NCBI GenBank assembly: GCA_024235395.1
Contig: JACKMK010000002.1
Location: 620,001-684,000, forward strand
Direction of reading: 5' to 3'
Origin: Chromatiaceae bacterium
GTDB lineage: Bacteria > Pseudomonadota > Gammaproteobacteria > Chromatiales > Chromatiaceae
DNA length: 64,000 bases
Positions 46,373 through 55,174 of the stretch are shown one piece after another. The notes under the pieces are model-generated. The model ran no database searches, was not told the DNA's origin, and saw nothing but the letters and a program-made list of their open reading frames with translations. Position 1 is the stretch's first letter; every line of letters starts with the position of its first letter. Made by a program: the position numbers and the translations under genes.

Positions 46373-47035
46373 ATGATTGATGAACGATTGGTCGAGCGTT
46401 TCGACTGCCTCTTAAAAGAAGGGGAGCAGATTCTTAGGCAGTACGGTTGGCCAAGCGATGATAATTATCGCCATCCAGAGCAAGTTGATTACGTTCGTTT
46501 TCGCACTGAATCATTGAACTTGATACGGCGCGCGTGCGGTGAGAGCAGTGATCACTACAGAGAATTGAGAAAGATCGCTGATGGCGAACGAACCGGATTG
46601 AATAGTTACTACTATCGAGATTGCTTCGCTATCCTTCAAGCCGCAGCGGGTGATTACAGAGCGGGGATGCTCTTCGATATAAGAAGCCTCGTCGCTGCTG
46701 AACTGTTTGTGGATTTCCTTGAGCAAGCACAGCATCTGCTCGAAAACGGTTTTCACGTGCCGGCCGCATCTTTGGGTGGGGCTGTTTTAGAAGATGGTTT
46801 GCGCAAGCTTTGCGCACAACATTCGATAGAGGTGCCAGAGAGAACGAAAATTGATCGGCTTAATGCAGATCTAGCTCGTGCTTCTGTGTATTCCAAGCTC
46901 GTCCAGAAGAACATCACAGCTTACGCTGATGTGCGAAACAATGCGGATCATGGGCATTTTGAAGAGTTCACGAAGGAAGATGTTGCATCCATGATCGCTT
47001 GGGTTCAACGATTCCTTGCGGAACACTTGGCATGA
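46373..47035 (+). CDS. C28: HEPN-like protein, 220 aa
   Basis: Helical C-terminus with R188-N-N-A-D-H193 (YADVRNNADHGHFEEF), a classic R-x4-H HEPN site of the DUF4145-like kind, preceded by VPAASLGGAVLEDGLRKLCA. N-terminal part is acidic and helical. Possible RNA-cleaving defence protein. Confidence 0.7.
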   Translation: MIDERLVERFDCLLKEGEQILRQYGWPSDDNYRHPEQVDYVRFRTESLNLIRRACGESSDHYRELRKIADGERTGLNSYYYRDCFAILQAAAGDYRAGMLFDIRSLVAAELFVDFLEQAQHLLENGFHVPAASLGGAVLEDGLRKLCAQHSIEVPERTKIDRLNADLARASVYSKLVQKNITAYADVRNNADHGHFEEFTKEDVASMIAWVQRFLAEHLA

Positions 47036-47039
47036 AAAC

Positions 47040-47171
47040 ACATAACAAGGCGTTCAAGCCGCTCGCCATGCTCGCTCGGACGCCCAGCACTCCGCGCCTT
47101 TTTGCGAATGCCTTCGGCATTGTTTCGCAAACGGCGCTGCGCACTGGGCGCCGCTTAACTTGGCGTTAGAT
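47040..47171 (+). repeat. attC28
   Basis: R'' ACATAAC, R' GTTAGAT. Subtype II, GCGAATGCC / TTTCGCAAACGGCGC. Confidence 0.92.
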
Positions 47172-47536
47172 GGTGTCCGTCGAAGGTTACTGCTGCTGAT
47201 CGAAAACGAGGGTTCGGGCAGTTGAGGTTCGTTAGGTTTCGTGGCCCCGAGGATGGGCGCCATGGCAGATTAGGGAAGGCCGTATTCTTTGTTCGTCGGC
47301 CATAATCGGCGGAAGGTGCTCGCAGTGATGCGGCGAGCCAGCGGTACCGAGGAAGGGTGTGGCAGTGGAGTCGTCGAGTTCGAAGGCAGATTCATCTAGC
47401 TTCGTAGCGTGCCAATCCAATTGTCGTAGTATCGGCCTTATCGGCATCGGAAGAATGCCGACAGGGAAGAGGAAGAAACAGGCAGTGAAGCAGATCGGGC
47501 AATCTTTTGCTTGGGAGTTTCCGCACTCCGTTGGCC
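47172..47536 (+). other. C29: ORF-poor cassette body with structured motif
   Basis: 365 bp with no convincing gene; the only ATG frame (47359) runs into attC29. Contains the 57-nt motif at 47235. A second possible hairpin GGCGAGCC / GGTGCTCGC lies near 47315. Confidence 0.6.
47235..47291 (+). other. candidate structured element, copy C
   Basis: GGTTTCGTGGCCCCG then stem ATGGC (47262-47266) with GCCGT (47279-47283), loop with ATTAGGG, ending TTCTTTG. Exactly 57 nt like copy A, with different bases in the stem but pairing kept. Confidence 0.35.
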
Positions 47537-47669
47537 ATCTAACAAGGCGGTCAAGCCGTTCGCTGCGCTCACTCGGACGTTCAGCATTCCGCGCTTGCTC
47601 GGGAATGGCTTCGCCATTCTTTCCCGAGCAACCGCTCCATGCTGAACGCCGCTTACCTTGGCGTTAGGT
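47537..47669 (+). repeat. attC29
   Basis: R'' ATCTAAC, R' GTTAGGT. Subtype I, arms GCTCGGGAATGGC / TTTCCCGAGC (compensated G-A change). Confidence 0.94.
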
Positions 47670-47679
47670 GCAGAAACGG

Positions 47680-48084
47680 ATGGGCAAAACATTCACGGAT
47701 CGTCGGCTCCTGAGGAAGATCTACGATCGCTACTATGATGATTTCGTGGCATTCGATCGAAGTGATCCGAAACGTGCTGCAAAGGTATATGTGCCTATCG
47801 ATTGCGCCGCAATCGCGAAAGAATTTGGCACCGATCCAGATATCGTGTTTGGCCGCTTGTACTATCACCTGGATAAAAAGTACGGTTACAAAAAAGAGGA
47901 TGGAGCGAAGGTTTCGCTGTTTTCCATGGAAACGGGGTCAGATCGGCATACAGTGCATTTTCCATTGCTAGCAGCGGTTTTGGCCGAGCACGAGCAGTCG
48001 TATTACCGTTTTCTCGTTCCACTCTGGGCGTCGCTGGCAGCGCTTGCGTTCTCGGTTTATGGCTTGCTGGCAAATGGCACCTAA
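47680..48084 (+). CDS. C30: hypothetical protein with C-terminal membrane helix
   Basis: 134 aa. Soluble N-terminal domain (RKIYDRYYDDFVAFDRSDPK, CAAIAKEFGTDPDIVFGRLY) looks winged-helix-like; the end is a single helix (PLWASLAALAFSVYGLLA). Tail-anchored topology likely. ATG 47680 is 10 nt after R'. Confidence 0.6.
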   Translation: MGKTFTDRRLLRKIYDRYYDDFVAFDRSDPKRAAKVYVPIDCAAIAKEFGTDPDIVFGRLYYHLDKKYGYKKEDGAKVSLFSMETGSDRHTVHFPLLAAVLAEHEQSYYRFLVPLWASLAALAFSVYGLLANGT

Positions 48085-48210
48085 CAAGTCGGTCAAGCCG
48101 CTCGCAAGCTCGCTCGGACATTCAGCACTCCGCACTTGCTCGGGCATGGCTCCGCCATTTTTGCCCGGGCAAGCGCTCCATGCTGAATGCCGCTTACCTG
48201 GGCGTTAGCC
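48079..48210 (+). repeat. attC30
   Basis: R'' ACCTAAC, R' GTTAGCC. Subtype I, short left arm CGCAAGCTCGCTCGG. Confidence 0.93.
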
Positions 48211-48218
48211 ACAAGAAA

Positions 48219-48767
48219 ATGGATCCGTACCTTGCAGAGCTCAAGAAGAAGGTTGCGAACCCAGACGGGTATCTGCATTTTTATGATGGCGGTTATCTGC
48301 GTGGTTTAGCCTGGGAGGCCGAGAGCGCTTTCGAAAACGGTGGCGTATCAGGCTGCATCGCTGCAACCGTCATATACCAGCAGGTAATTGAGGAACTGCT
48401 GTTCAACCTGCTTCGCTTATCCGAGTTCATCGTCCAGATCGCCATATACCCCAATCAGATTGCGATCATGCCCAATGGATCAGAACTCACATTTGGTAAA
48501 TTGGTAGAAGAATTCAATAGCATATGCATGGAGTTCAAAGAAAAAGGTGCATTGGTTGGTGCTTGCCGCAAATTCAACAAAGTTCGAAGGTTCGTAGCGC
48601 ATCAGCTGGCGTCTGAGGCCGATGAAAACGCGGTTGTTGCCCGAACCAGCGAAGTCAGTGAGCTGTACCAAGAAGTTTTTGAGCTTTGGTATTGCGGAGC
48701 AAAGTTCATGCATCGAGAGTTGCGCAAACAGATCGAGGCATCAAAAGAGCAGATCGCGAATGGCTAA
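48219..48767 (+). CDS. C31: HEPN-like protein
   Basis: 182 aa helical protein with R123-R-F-V-A-H128 (FNKVRRFVAHQLASE), R-x4-H spacing, and a preceding helix CIAATVIYQQVIEELLFNLL typical of the HEPN dimer interface. ATG 48219 is 8 nt after the R' box. Start upstream in attC30 rejected. Confidence 0.65.
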   Translation: MDPYLAELKKKVANPDGYLHFYDGGYLRGLAWEAESAFENGGVSGCIAATVIYQQVIEELLFNLLRLSEFIVQIAIYPNQIAIMPNGSELTFGKLVEEFNSICMEFKEKGALVGACRKFNKVRRFVAHQLASEADENAVVARTSEVSELYQEVFELWYCGAKFMHRELRKQIEASKEQIANG

Positions 48768-48894
48768 CAAGGTGGTCAAGTCGTTCGCTGCGCTCACTCG
48801 GACGCTCAGCACTCCGCGGTTGCTCGGGCATGGCTTCGCCATTGTTGCCCGATCAACCGCTCCGAGCTGAGCGCCGCTTACCACGGCGTTATGT
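48763..48894 (+). repeat. attC31
   Basis: R'' GGCTAAC, R' GTTATGT. Subtype I, right arm CCCGATCAACCG, ACCACGGCG before R'. Confidence 0.93.
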
Positions 48895-48901
48895 GTAAAA
48901 A

Positions 48902-49249
48902 ATGGCTCTGAGCGAATTCGAAACAAAAAAGATCGAAAAGGAGGTTCGCGCGTTTGTCGAGAAGCACCGCCCGCCACCGCACATTCGGCCAGAACTTGAT
49001 CTCGGATTTCGAGTAAAAGGGCAAAGCGTAGAAATCTTCGAGGTTCGCCCGCGCTGGCGCCATCCCGAAGAGAAAATTGAGCACCCTGTGGCAAAAGCAA
49101 CTTACGTAAAAACGCAGCGAATCTGGAAAGTCTATTGGCAGCGGGCCGATCTTAAGTGGCATGGGTACGAGCCAAATCCAGAGGTAGAAACGCTGGAAAA
49201 GTTTTTGGCCGTCGTGGATCGTGATGAATATGCGTGCTTTTTTGGCTGA
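48902..49249 (+). CDS. C32: DUF3024 family protein
   Basis: 115 aa. DUF3024 signature: VEIFEVRPRWRHPEEKIEHP, VAKATYVKTQRIWKVYWQRA, DLKWHGYEPNPEVETLEKFL and the terminal CFFG. Function unknown; small and widely spread in proteobacteria. Confidence 0.85.
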   Translation: MALSEFETKKIEKEVRAFVEKHRPPPHIRPELDLGFRVKGQSVEIFEVRPRWRHPEEKIEHPVAKATYVKTQRIWKVYWQRADLKWHGYEPNPEVETLEKFLAVVDRDEYACFFG

Positions 49250-49261
49250 GTGCGTAGAAGC

Positions 49262-49396
49262 ACATGACAATGCGGTCAAGCCGTTCGCCTGCGGCTCACT
49301 CGGACGTTCAGCACTCCGCGATTGCTCGGGCATGGCTTCGCCATTGTTGCCCGAGCAATCGCTCCATGCTGAACGCCGCTTACCTGGGCGTTAGGC
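49262..49396 (+). repeat. attC32 (R'' mutated)
   Basis: R'' ACATGAC instead of RYYYAAC, so the AAC triplet is GAC. R' GTTAGGC intact. Subtype I. Confidence 0.9.
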
Positions 49397-49706
49397 AGGG
49401 GAAGTTTTTGATGCTTTTAAGGGCAACGGAGAAGCTGCAGCGAACGGTGTTCGATCTGAACGCCAGCTATCCATCGGCACGGCTGTCGGGCCGCAGTGTT
49501 CGAAAAGCGGTTCACCGGCAAACGAAAAGCTCGATGGGGAAACGGTTACCAACGCGCAAGCAAGCAGAGTCATCTGCATTGCTTCCCGCGGGCACACCCT
49601 TCAGTCCGCCAATAGGTGGTTGTTTTAGAAAAATGGGCAGGTCCGGCTGTGCTGGTTGGCGTGCGGTGCAGCCGGAAGGCTCAGTGGTCTGTCGTGCCAG
49701 CCAAAA
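49397..49706 (+). repeat. C33: 310-bp repeated cassette body, copy 3
   Basis: Same subfamily as copies 1, 2 and 6. ATG frame from 49411 ends in attC33. Differs from copy 2 by a handful of bases. Confidence 0.75.
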
Positions 49707-49841
49707 GCCTAACAAGGCGGTCAAGCCGTTCGCCTGCGGCTCACTCGGACGCTCAGCACTCCGCACCGGCTTGCGCGTGGCTTCGCCATCTTCGCGCAAT
49801 CCAGTGCTCCGAGCTGAGCGCCGCTTACCTGGGCGTTAGGC
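49707..49841 (+). repeat. attC33
   Basis: R'' GCCTAAC, R' GTTAGGC. Subtype IV. Confidence 0.94.
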
Positions 49842-49865
49842 GTAAATAGGTAATGGACAGTCGAG

Positions 49866-50357
49866 ATGAGTGAATACGAAAAATTTTCAGTAGCTCTGCA
49901 GTTGCTCTTGCTTATAGCCGCAGTTATTGCTGCGATGGTGTATTTTCGCCAGCTACATGCAATGCAGAGGCAACTGAAGGTCAGCTTGGAATCCTCCTCG
50001 AGGCTCACGCACCTTGAACTATTGAAGCTCGCGATTGAGCACCCTGACCTCATCAAGGTCTGGCAACAGGAGGCGGGTGACGGCCAAGAGGGCCCGGCAA
50101 AGCAGCATCTTTTCGTCAATCTCCATTTATCGCACCTTCAAACGCTTCACGAAATGGGGAGTCTAAGCGATACGCAGTTGAAAGCGATTCTCAAGGGCTT
50201 TGCGAAAAACACCTACTATCAAGCCTTCTGGCGTAAGGCCAAAGAAAATCGCCTAGCATTGGCACAGCAATCGGGCAGGAGAGCGCTGCGATTCCACGGC
50301 CTATGCGAATCAGCGTTCTCAGGTTATGAGCCCGCGCGAAGCAATGGCAACGCCTAA
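49866..50357 (+). CDS. C34: membrane-anchored helical protein (DUF6082-like?)
   Basis: 163 aa. N-terminal helix VALQLLLLIAAVIAAMVYFR, then amphipathic helices (QLHAMQRQLKVSLESSSRLT, HLELLKLAIEHPDLIKVWQQ). The layout is like DUF6082 proteins, but I cannot confirm it. Confidence 0.55.
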   Translation: MSEYEKFSVALQLLLLIAAVIAAMVYFRQLHAMQRQLKVSLESSSRLTHLELLKLAIEHPDLIKVWQQEAGDGQEGPAKQHLFVNLHLSHLQTLHEMGSLSDTQLKAILKGFAKNTYYQAFWRKAKENRLALAQQSGRRALRFHGLCESAFSGYEPARSNGNA

Positions 50358-50486
50358 CAAGGCGGTCAAGCCGTTCGCCTGCGGCTCACTCGGACGCTCA
50401 GCACTCCGCGCCTGCTCGCGCATGGCTTCGCCATTTTTGCGCGATCAGACGCTCCGAGCTGAGCGCCGCTTACCTGGGCGTTAGCC
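50352..50486 (+). repeat. attC34
   Basis: R'' GCCTAAC, R' GTTAGCC. Subtype I with GCTCGCGCATGGC / TTGCGCGATC centre. Confidence 0.94.
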
Positions 50487-50492
50487 TCAAAT

Positions 50493-51035
50493 ATGAAAGT
50501 GCGCCCGAAATACTTCCGGCTTGATGAAAGGTCAAATGCCCTCGATTACCTCCGGAAAGTACGCTTGCATCTTGCCGAAGTGGAGAATGACCAGTGGGCT
50601 TGGAAGTGGGTGTTTATTGCACTTCATGGTGCTTTGTACGGCTTCGCCATTACCGTTGCTAAGGGCACCGACGATTCATCCGTGGTGAAACAAAACGGCC
50701 GGCTCGTATCTTTCTGGTCAGCCTTAAAGCACTGTCAGAACATTGGGGCGTTGGAGCAACTCACCGAATCGCAGAAAAAGTCTCTGGAGCGTCTTGCGGA
50801 GACACTGCGTAACGAGTTTATGCATTTCCAACCGAAGGGGTGGAGCATTGAAGTTCACGGGTTTCCGAAGATCGTGATCGAAGTACTGGGTATGATTCGG
50901 GCGTTATCGGAACACCCGAACGTATTCATACACCTGTCAGGTAGGCAAATAGAAGAAGTCCGTTCGGTCTGCTTTCAGGGTACAAAAGCTATGAGGCGGA
51001 ACCCGTTGTTCCTTGAAGTGAACGCACATGAATAG
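50493..51035 (+). CDS. C35: HEPN-like protein
   Basis: 180 aa. R106-N-E-F-M-H111 (ETLRNEFMHFQPKG) gives the R-x4-H motif. N-terminal helices WAWKWVFIALHGALYGFAIT and FWSALKH suit a HEPN-type bundle. Not similar to the other HEPN-like cassettes in overall sequence. Confidence 0.68.
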   Translation: MKVRPKYFRLDERSNALDYLRKVRLHLAEVENDQWAWKWVFIALHGALYGFAITVAKGTDDSSVVKQNGRLVSFWSALKHCQNIGALEQLTESQKKSLERLAETLRNEFMHFQPKGWSIEVHGFPKIVIEVLGMIRALSEHPNVFIHLSGRQIEEVRSVCFQGTKAMRRNPLFLEVNAHE

Positions 51036-51173
51036 GCTAACAAGGCGGTCAAGCCATTCGTCGCTTCGCTCCTCATTCGGACGCTCAGCACTCCGCGCCT
51101 GCTCGGGCATGGCTTCGCCATTGTTGCCCGACCAAGCGCTCCGAGCTGAGCGCCGCTTACCTTGGCGTTAGCG
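51035..51173 (+). repeat. attC35
   Basis: R'' GGCTAAC, R' GTTAGCG. Subtype III. Confidence 0.94.
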
Positions 51174-51189
51174 CTGAAAAGGGGGGTAT

Positions 51190-51690
51190 GTGAAGTTTTT
51201 GTCGGTAATACTTGTTCTGATCGCAGCCCAATCTCAAGCTGATACTCACCCGGCTACATCGGTAAACGAATACCTAGAGTCCATACCACTAGTATGGCAG
51301 GACATTCAGGAATCAGTGGATCGGATCGCAAAGCGAAACAACTTGACGAGCCAAGATGTTTTTTCGTTGATAGCTGAATCGCACATTAATTCCCGCCGGT
51401 TGTTCGAATGCAAAGGCGGAACTGCGATAATTGGCAATAATGTTTACGCGAACTTAATAAGCGAAAAAAACCAATTATCTTTCAGGGATGGTGACGAAAT
51501 AAATGATTGGATCGGAAGAAATAGAAACATTTCGGAGCTAGTGATACTCGCTGGCAATAAAGTCGTCGGTGAGCCGATAGTGGGAATAGGCAGAAATGAT
51601 TTACAGTTTGTACTATTTGAACCTGATAGAGTGGCAAGCTTCCATTGGGGTACGCTGAACGGCATTGTTTTTCGGAGAGACTGCAGATAG
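51190..51690 (+). CDS. C36: exported hypothetical protein
   Basis: 166 aa from GTG 51190 (GGGGGG 3-8 nt upstream; the overlapping ATG is followed at once by TGA). Signal peptide KFLSVILVLIAAQSQADTHP. The mature protein has two Cys (LFECKGG, RRDCR) far apart. No family recognised. Confidence 0.6.
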   Translation: MKFLSVILVLIAAQSQADTHPATSVNEYLESIPLVWQDIQESVDRIAKRNNLTSQDVFSLIAESHINSRRLFECKGGTAIIGNNVYANLISEKNQLSFRDGDEINDWIGRNRNISELVILAGNKVVGEPIVGIGRNDLQFVLFEPDRVASFHWGTLNGIVFRRDCR

Positions 51691-51692
51691 CG

Positions 51693-51831
51693 CGCTAACA
51701 ATGCGGTCAAGCCATTCGTCGCTTTGCTCCTCATTCGGACGCACAGCACTCCACGCCAGCTCGGGCATGGCTTCGCCATTATTGCCCGAGCAAGCGCTCC
51801 ATGCTGCGCGCCGCTTACCTGGGCGTTAGGC
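51693..51831 (+). repeat. attC36
   Basis: R'' CGCTAAC, R' GTTAGGC. Subtype III. Confidence 0.94.
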
Positions 51832-52141
51832 AGGGGAAGTTTTTGATGCTTTTAAGGGCAAAGGAGAAGCTGCAGCGAACCGTGTTCGATTCGAACGCCA
51901 GCTATCCATCGGCGCCGTGGTCGGGCCGCATTGTTCAAAAAAGGGTTCACCGGCAAACGAGAAGCTCGATGGCGAAACCGTTACCAACGCGCGAGCAAGC
52001 AAAGTCATCTGCATTACTTCCCGCTGGCACACCCTTCAGTCTGCTAACGGGTGGTTGTTTCAAAAAACTGGCCAAGTCTGGCAGTGCTGATCGGTGCCTG
52101 GCGCGGCCGGAAGGCGCAGTGGTCTGCCGCGCAAGCCAAAA
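51832..52141 (+). repeat. C37: 310-bp repeated cassette body, copy 4
   Basis: Diverged copy, no indel against copies 1-3. ATG frame from 51846 open into attC37; the one-base-shifted frame is also open to the attC TAA here. Confidence 0.72.
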
Positions 52142-52276
52142 GCCTAACAAGGCGGTCAAGCCGTTCGCCTACGGCTCACTCGGACGTTCAGCACTCCGCG
52201 CCTGCTCGGGCATGGCTGCGCCATTGTTGCCCGAGCATTCGCTCCATGCTGAACGCCGCTTACCTGGGCGTTATAA
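52142..52276 (+). repeat. attC37
   Basis: R'' GCCTAAC, R' GTTATAA. Subtype I. Confidence 0.94.
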
Positions 52277-52286
52277 CGCTTAAGCC

Positions 52287-52679
52287 ATGCAGATCGAGCA
52301 GTGCCCATTATGCGGCGAAGAGCTGGAAGTCAAGGACGTCACACCGTGCATTGAATGCGGTGCGCTAGAAGACCGTGTGCAGATTTTGAAGCAGGATATC
52401 GCGGAAGGTTTCGCGCACGATTCCTTCACGTACAGTGAGTATCGCGTTTTCGAGGGTATCGAAGCTGCATTCTGCGATTTCTGTGCGCTCGATTTCGGGT
52501 CTTACGATCCCACGTACTTTGGATTGCCGAAGGGCGCAAAAATCGGCTACGAAAAAATGCAGTTTTTGAAAAGCATCGAAAAGCCGAGTGTCGGGAAAGA
52601 TAAGTACTGTCCAAGCTGCAATAGGCGCTTGGCGTTCATTCGCTTCTTGCTACGAGCACGAGATGAAAACGCGTTATAA
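52287..52679 (+). CDS. C38: zinc-ribbon protein
   Basis: 130 aa with three Cys pairs: CPLCGEELEV (start), CDFCALDFGS and CPSCNRRLAF, plus CIECG. Likely binds one or two zinc ions. Central aromatic region DSFTYSEYRVFEGIEAAF. Could be an antitoxin-like or nucleic-acid-binding protein; no family named. Confidence 0.65.
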   Translation: MQIEQCPLCGEELEVKDVTPCIECGALEDRVQILKQDIAEGFAHDSFTYSEYRVFEGIEAAFCDFCALDFGSYDPTYFGLPKGAKIGYEKMQFLKSIEKPSVGKDKYCPSCNRRLAFIRFLLRARDENAL

Positions 52680-52805
52680 CAAGTCGGTCAAGCCGTTCGC
52701 TGCGCTCACTCGGACGCCTGGTGCTCCGCGGCTTTTTGCGCATGGCTTCACCATGATTGCGCAAACGCCGCTCCACACCAGCCGCCGCTTACCTGGGCGT
52801 TAGCG
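52674..52805 (+). repeat. attC38
   Basis: R'' TTATAAC, R' GTTAGCG. Subtype II. Confidence 0.93.
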
Positions 52806-52819
52806 CAAGAAAGTAACCG

Positions 52820-53317
52820 ATGACCAACGAAACGCTTTTCTTCACCCAGATTGCATCCATTGTCGCGTTTGTCGGGAGTGCGTTTGTTCTCTATCGCCTA
52901 TTGGTTCAGAACAAAGATGCAACTATTCACCTCTTGGAAAAGCAACTACAGGCTTACCACACGCAGGGGAGTGATCCTCTTTCGGAAAATCTTGCAAAAC
53001 GAATTGCTATGTTATCTGCCGAGCTGGAAAGGCTGAATAAAGATCAATTAGTTAACGCTGAAATTATCCGAGAAAAAGAAAAAGATCTTACTTCGGCGAA
53101 AGAAATGTTCGAGCGAATTCAGCAGTCTGTCATGTTCGCATCTTCTATGTCAGTGAGCTATTTTTGTCCTGTGTGCGAAGATGAAACCATTGAGTACTCA
53201 GAAGCAAAAGCGACATTCGGCAACGGTGGTGAACAAGAATTCTTTGTTCGTTATGGTTGCGGGTATGCGGAGAGAAATGGCGTTGAGGTTTCTCCTTGCG
53301 GCATCGCAAAGCGCTAA
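52820..53317 (+). CDS. C39: membrane-anchored coiled-coil protein with CxxC
   Basis: 165 aa: N-terminal helix ASIVAFVGSAFVLYRLLVQN, coiled coil (LAKRIAMLSAELERLNKDQL, EIIREKEKDLTSAKEMFERI), and a Cys region CPVCEDETIEY with later CGYAERNGVEVSPCG, probably a zinc knuckle. Confidence 0.6.
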   Translation: MTNETLFFTQIASIVAFVGSAFVLYRLLVQNKDATIHLLEKQLQAYHTQGSDPLSENLAKRIAMLSAELERLNKDQLVNAEIIREKEKDLTSAKEMFERIQQSVMFASSMSVSYFCPVCEDETIEYSEAKATFGNGGEQEFFVRYGCGYAERNGVEVSPCGIAKR

Positions 53318-53444
53318 CAAGGCGGTCAAGCCGTTCGCTGCGCTCACTCGGACGTTCAGCACTCCGCGCCTGCTCGGGCATGGCTTCGCCATTGTTACCC
53401 GAGCATTCGCTCCATGCTGAACGCCGCTTACCTTGGCGTTAGGC
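53312..53444 (+). repeat. attC39
   Basis: R'' CGCTAAC, R' GTTAGGC. Subtype I, short left arm GCTGCGCTCAC. Confidence 0.94.
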
Positions 53445-53754
53445 AGGTGAAGTTTTTGATGCTTTTAAGGGCAAGGGAGAAGCTGCAGCGAACGGTGTTC
53501 GATTCGACCGCGGGCTATCCGTCGACTCCGCTGTTGGGCCGCAATGCAAAAAGAATGGTCCGCAGGCAATCGAAAAGTTCGATGGCGAAACGGTTGCCAA
53601 CGCGCAAGCAAGCGAAGTCATCTGGATTGCTTCCCGCTGGCACACCCTTCAGTCCGCTAATGGGCGGTCGTTTCAGAATAACGGGCACGTCCGGCTGTGC
53701 TGGTTGGCGAGTGGTGCGGCCGGAAGGCGCTGTGGTCTGTCGCGCAAGCCAAAA
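53445..53754 (+). repeat. C40: 310-bp repeated cassette body, copy 5
   Basis: Most diverged of the full-frame copies. The ATG frame from 53459 and the one-base-shifted frame are both free of stops up to attC40. Confidence 0.72.
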
Positions 53755-53889
53755 GCCTAACAAGGCGGTCAAGCCGTTCGCCTGCGGCTCACTCGGACGC
53801 TCAGCACTCCGCGCCTGCTCGCGCATGGCTTCGCCATTGTTGCGCGAGCAGTCGCTCCGAGCTGAGCGCCGCTTACCTGGGCGTTAGGT
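53755..53889 (+). repeat. attC40
   Basis: R'' GCCTAAC, R' GTTAGGT. Subtype I with GCTCGCGCATGGC / TTGCGCGAGC. Confidence 0.94.
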
Positions 53890-53894
53890 TTCTC

Positions 53895-54413
53895 ATGGAA
53901 GATTTGCGCAACTTTCTATCCGGCCAATTCATTGAAGTCGAAATCGATTTCTCGAATCGCAAATGGCACACTCAAGCCCGAGTGCCTGCCGAGAATGGTT
54001 GGTATTACGTCAAAACAAATGCGCCACTTGAAGTGCTGGCTAGGCAGGCACTTTGGGCGCGTCAGTACAAAAAGAAGCGTACTGGCAACATCGCTGATGT
54101 AAAAAACTACGATTTGCAGTCGAGGTGCGCACGCTACGATTCACGAATGGCAGAGTATTGGAATACGAGTCTCGTCTATTCGGGCTTCGCATCGAACCTG
54201 CAGTCGCGAGCTCGCGAACACACATTCGCAGATCCTGGTACAGGTGGCCTTGCACTTTCGAACTACCCGGAACTACATGAGTATGATTGGCGCTTCTTCT
54301 ATAAAACTCTGAGTCAATTCTTGCCAGATTGCGCGAATCCTGGCGTCCTGCTTTTGCTTGGGGAGCAAGTCTGGCGGTCGAAGCACGGTTGGCCAATATT
54401 GTGCGCGGAATGA
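53895..54413 (+). CDS. C41: GIY-YIG-like protein
   Basis: 172 aa. GWYYVKTNAPLEVLARQ could be the GIY-like strand; SLVYSGFASNLQSRAREHTF resembles the YIG-x10-R-x3-E/H core; GTGGLALSNYP and LLLLGEQVWRSKHGWPILCA follow. Divergent, and the catalytic set is incomplete by eye. ATG 53895 opens 6 nt after R'. Confidence 0.5.
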   Translation: MEDLRNFLSGQFIEVEIDFSNRKWHTQARVPAENGWYYVKTNAPLEVLARQALWARQYKKKRTGNIADVKNYDLQSRCARYDSRMAEYWNTSLVYSGFASNLQSRAREHTFADPGTGGLALSNYPELHEYDWRFFYKTLSQFLPDCANPGVLLLLGEQVWRSKHGWPILCAE

Positions 54414-54414
54414 A

Positions 54415-54549
54415 ACCTAACAATTCGGTCAAGCCGTTCGCCTGTGGCTCACTCGGACGTTCAGCACTCCGCGTCTACTCGGGCATGGCTTCGCCATTTT
54501 TGCCCGAGCATCCGCTCCATGCTGAACGCCGCTTACCTTGGCGTTAGGC
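54415..54549 (+). repeat. attC41
   Basis: R'' ACCTAAC, R' GTTAGGC. Subtype I. Confidence 0.95.
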
Positions 54550-54936
54550 GCTGGAAATGCTCGAATCGCGAAGCCATTCTGCCAACGAGTTTTCTCCGAT
54601 CTCACCTGCAGCGAGTTGCTGGTACACGATCACTGCTTCTGCTTCGGGTGCGTTTAAAGTGAGTCCGTTCAGCTCAAGGAAAACGGCCGCAATGGTAAGT
54701 GCAATGCGTTTGTTCCCGTCCACGAATGGGTGGTTTCGGGCAAGCCCGTAACTGTATGCGGCTGCTAGTTCGAAAATGCTTGCTTCGCTCTCATAGGCCG
54801 CTTTTTGCTGCGGCCGAGCCAAAGCTGAATCTAAAAGTGCTTGGTCCCGAATGCCTGGTAGCCCACCGTGCTCCGCAACGAGCATTTGATGTACGGCCAA
54901 TACCAGTTCCGGCAACACCCATACGGGCTCTTTCAT
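54544..54936 (-). CDS. doc: C42: Doc-type (Fic fold) toxin
   Basis: 130 aa. Fic/Doc motif ARNHPFVDGNKRIALTIAAV with the HPFVDGNKR active site of Doc, and GLPGIRDQALLDSALARPQQ. Doc phosphorylates EF-Tu and stops translation. Transcribed against the array, after the antitoxin with a 4-bp ATGA overlap. Its TAA stop is the complement of the TTA of R', which belongs to the cassette, so it survives excision. Confidence 0.92.
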   Translation of the reverse strand: MKEPVWVLPELVLAVHQMLVAEHGGLPGIRDQALLDSALARPQQKAAYESEASIFELAAAYSYGLARNHPFVDGNKRIALTIAAVFLELNGLTLNAPEAEAVIVYQQLAAGEIGENSLAEWLRDSSISSA

Positions 54937-55157
54937 TTAGCAAGCTCATGGAGCGCATTTCGGTACTTTTTCATCACCTTCTCGGCCGCATCCATTTGGC
55001 TTTCGAAATCCTGCTGGTAAGGGGTAAGCGTCAAGCCATCTGGGGTATCCACCAGAAACAGCACGTCACCTTTTTCAGCGCGCAATTTCGCAAGTGCTTC
55101 TTTTGGCAGCACAATCCCCATCGAATTACCAATGGCGGTCACTTTTACCTTCAGCAT
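54933..55157 (-). CDS. C42: AbrB/MazE-fold antitoxin
   Basis: 74 aa. KVKVTAIGNSMGIVLPKEAL then KGDVLFLVDTPDGLTLTPYQ is a swapped-hairpin AbrB DNA-binding domain; the C-terminal helix EKVMKKYRNALHELAK should block Doc. Replaces the Phd antitoxin of P1. Likely autoregulates at the palindrome upstream. Confidence 0.88.
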   Translation of the reverse strand: MLKVKVTAIGNSMGIVLPKEALAKLRAEKGDVLFLVDTPDGLTLTPYQQDFESQMDAAEKVMKKYRNALHELAK

Positions 55158-55174
55158 GGCGGCGGCCTCACGGA

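Noticed and set aside
49391..49597. 68-aa minus-strand frame with a signal-peptide-like start, present in most copies of the repeated cassette
   Set aside because: Its start residues and length vary between copies and two copies are shorter. Not excluded, but no ribosome site supports it, so I did not list it as a gene.
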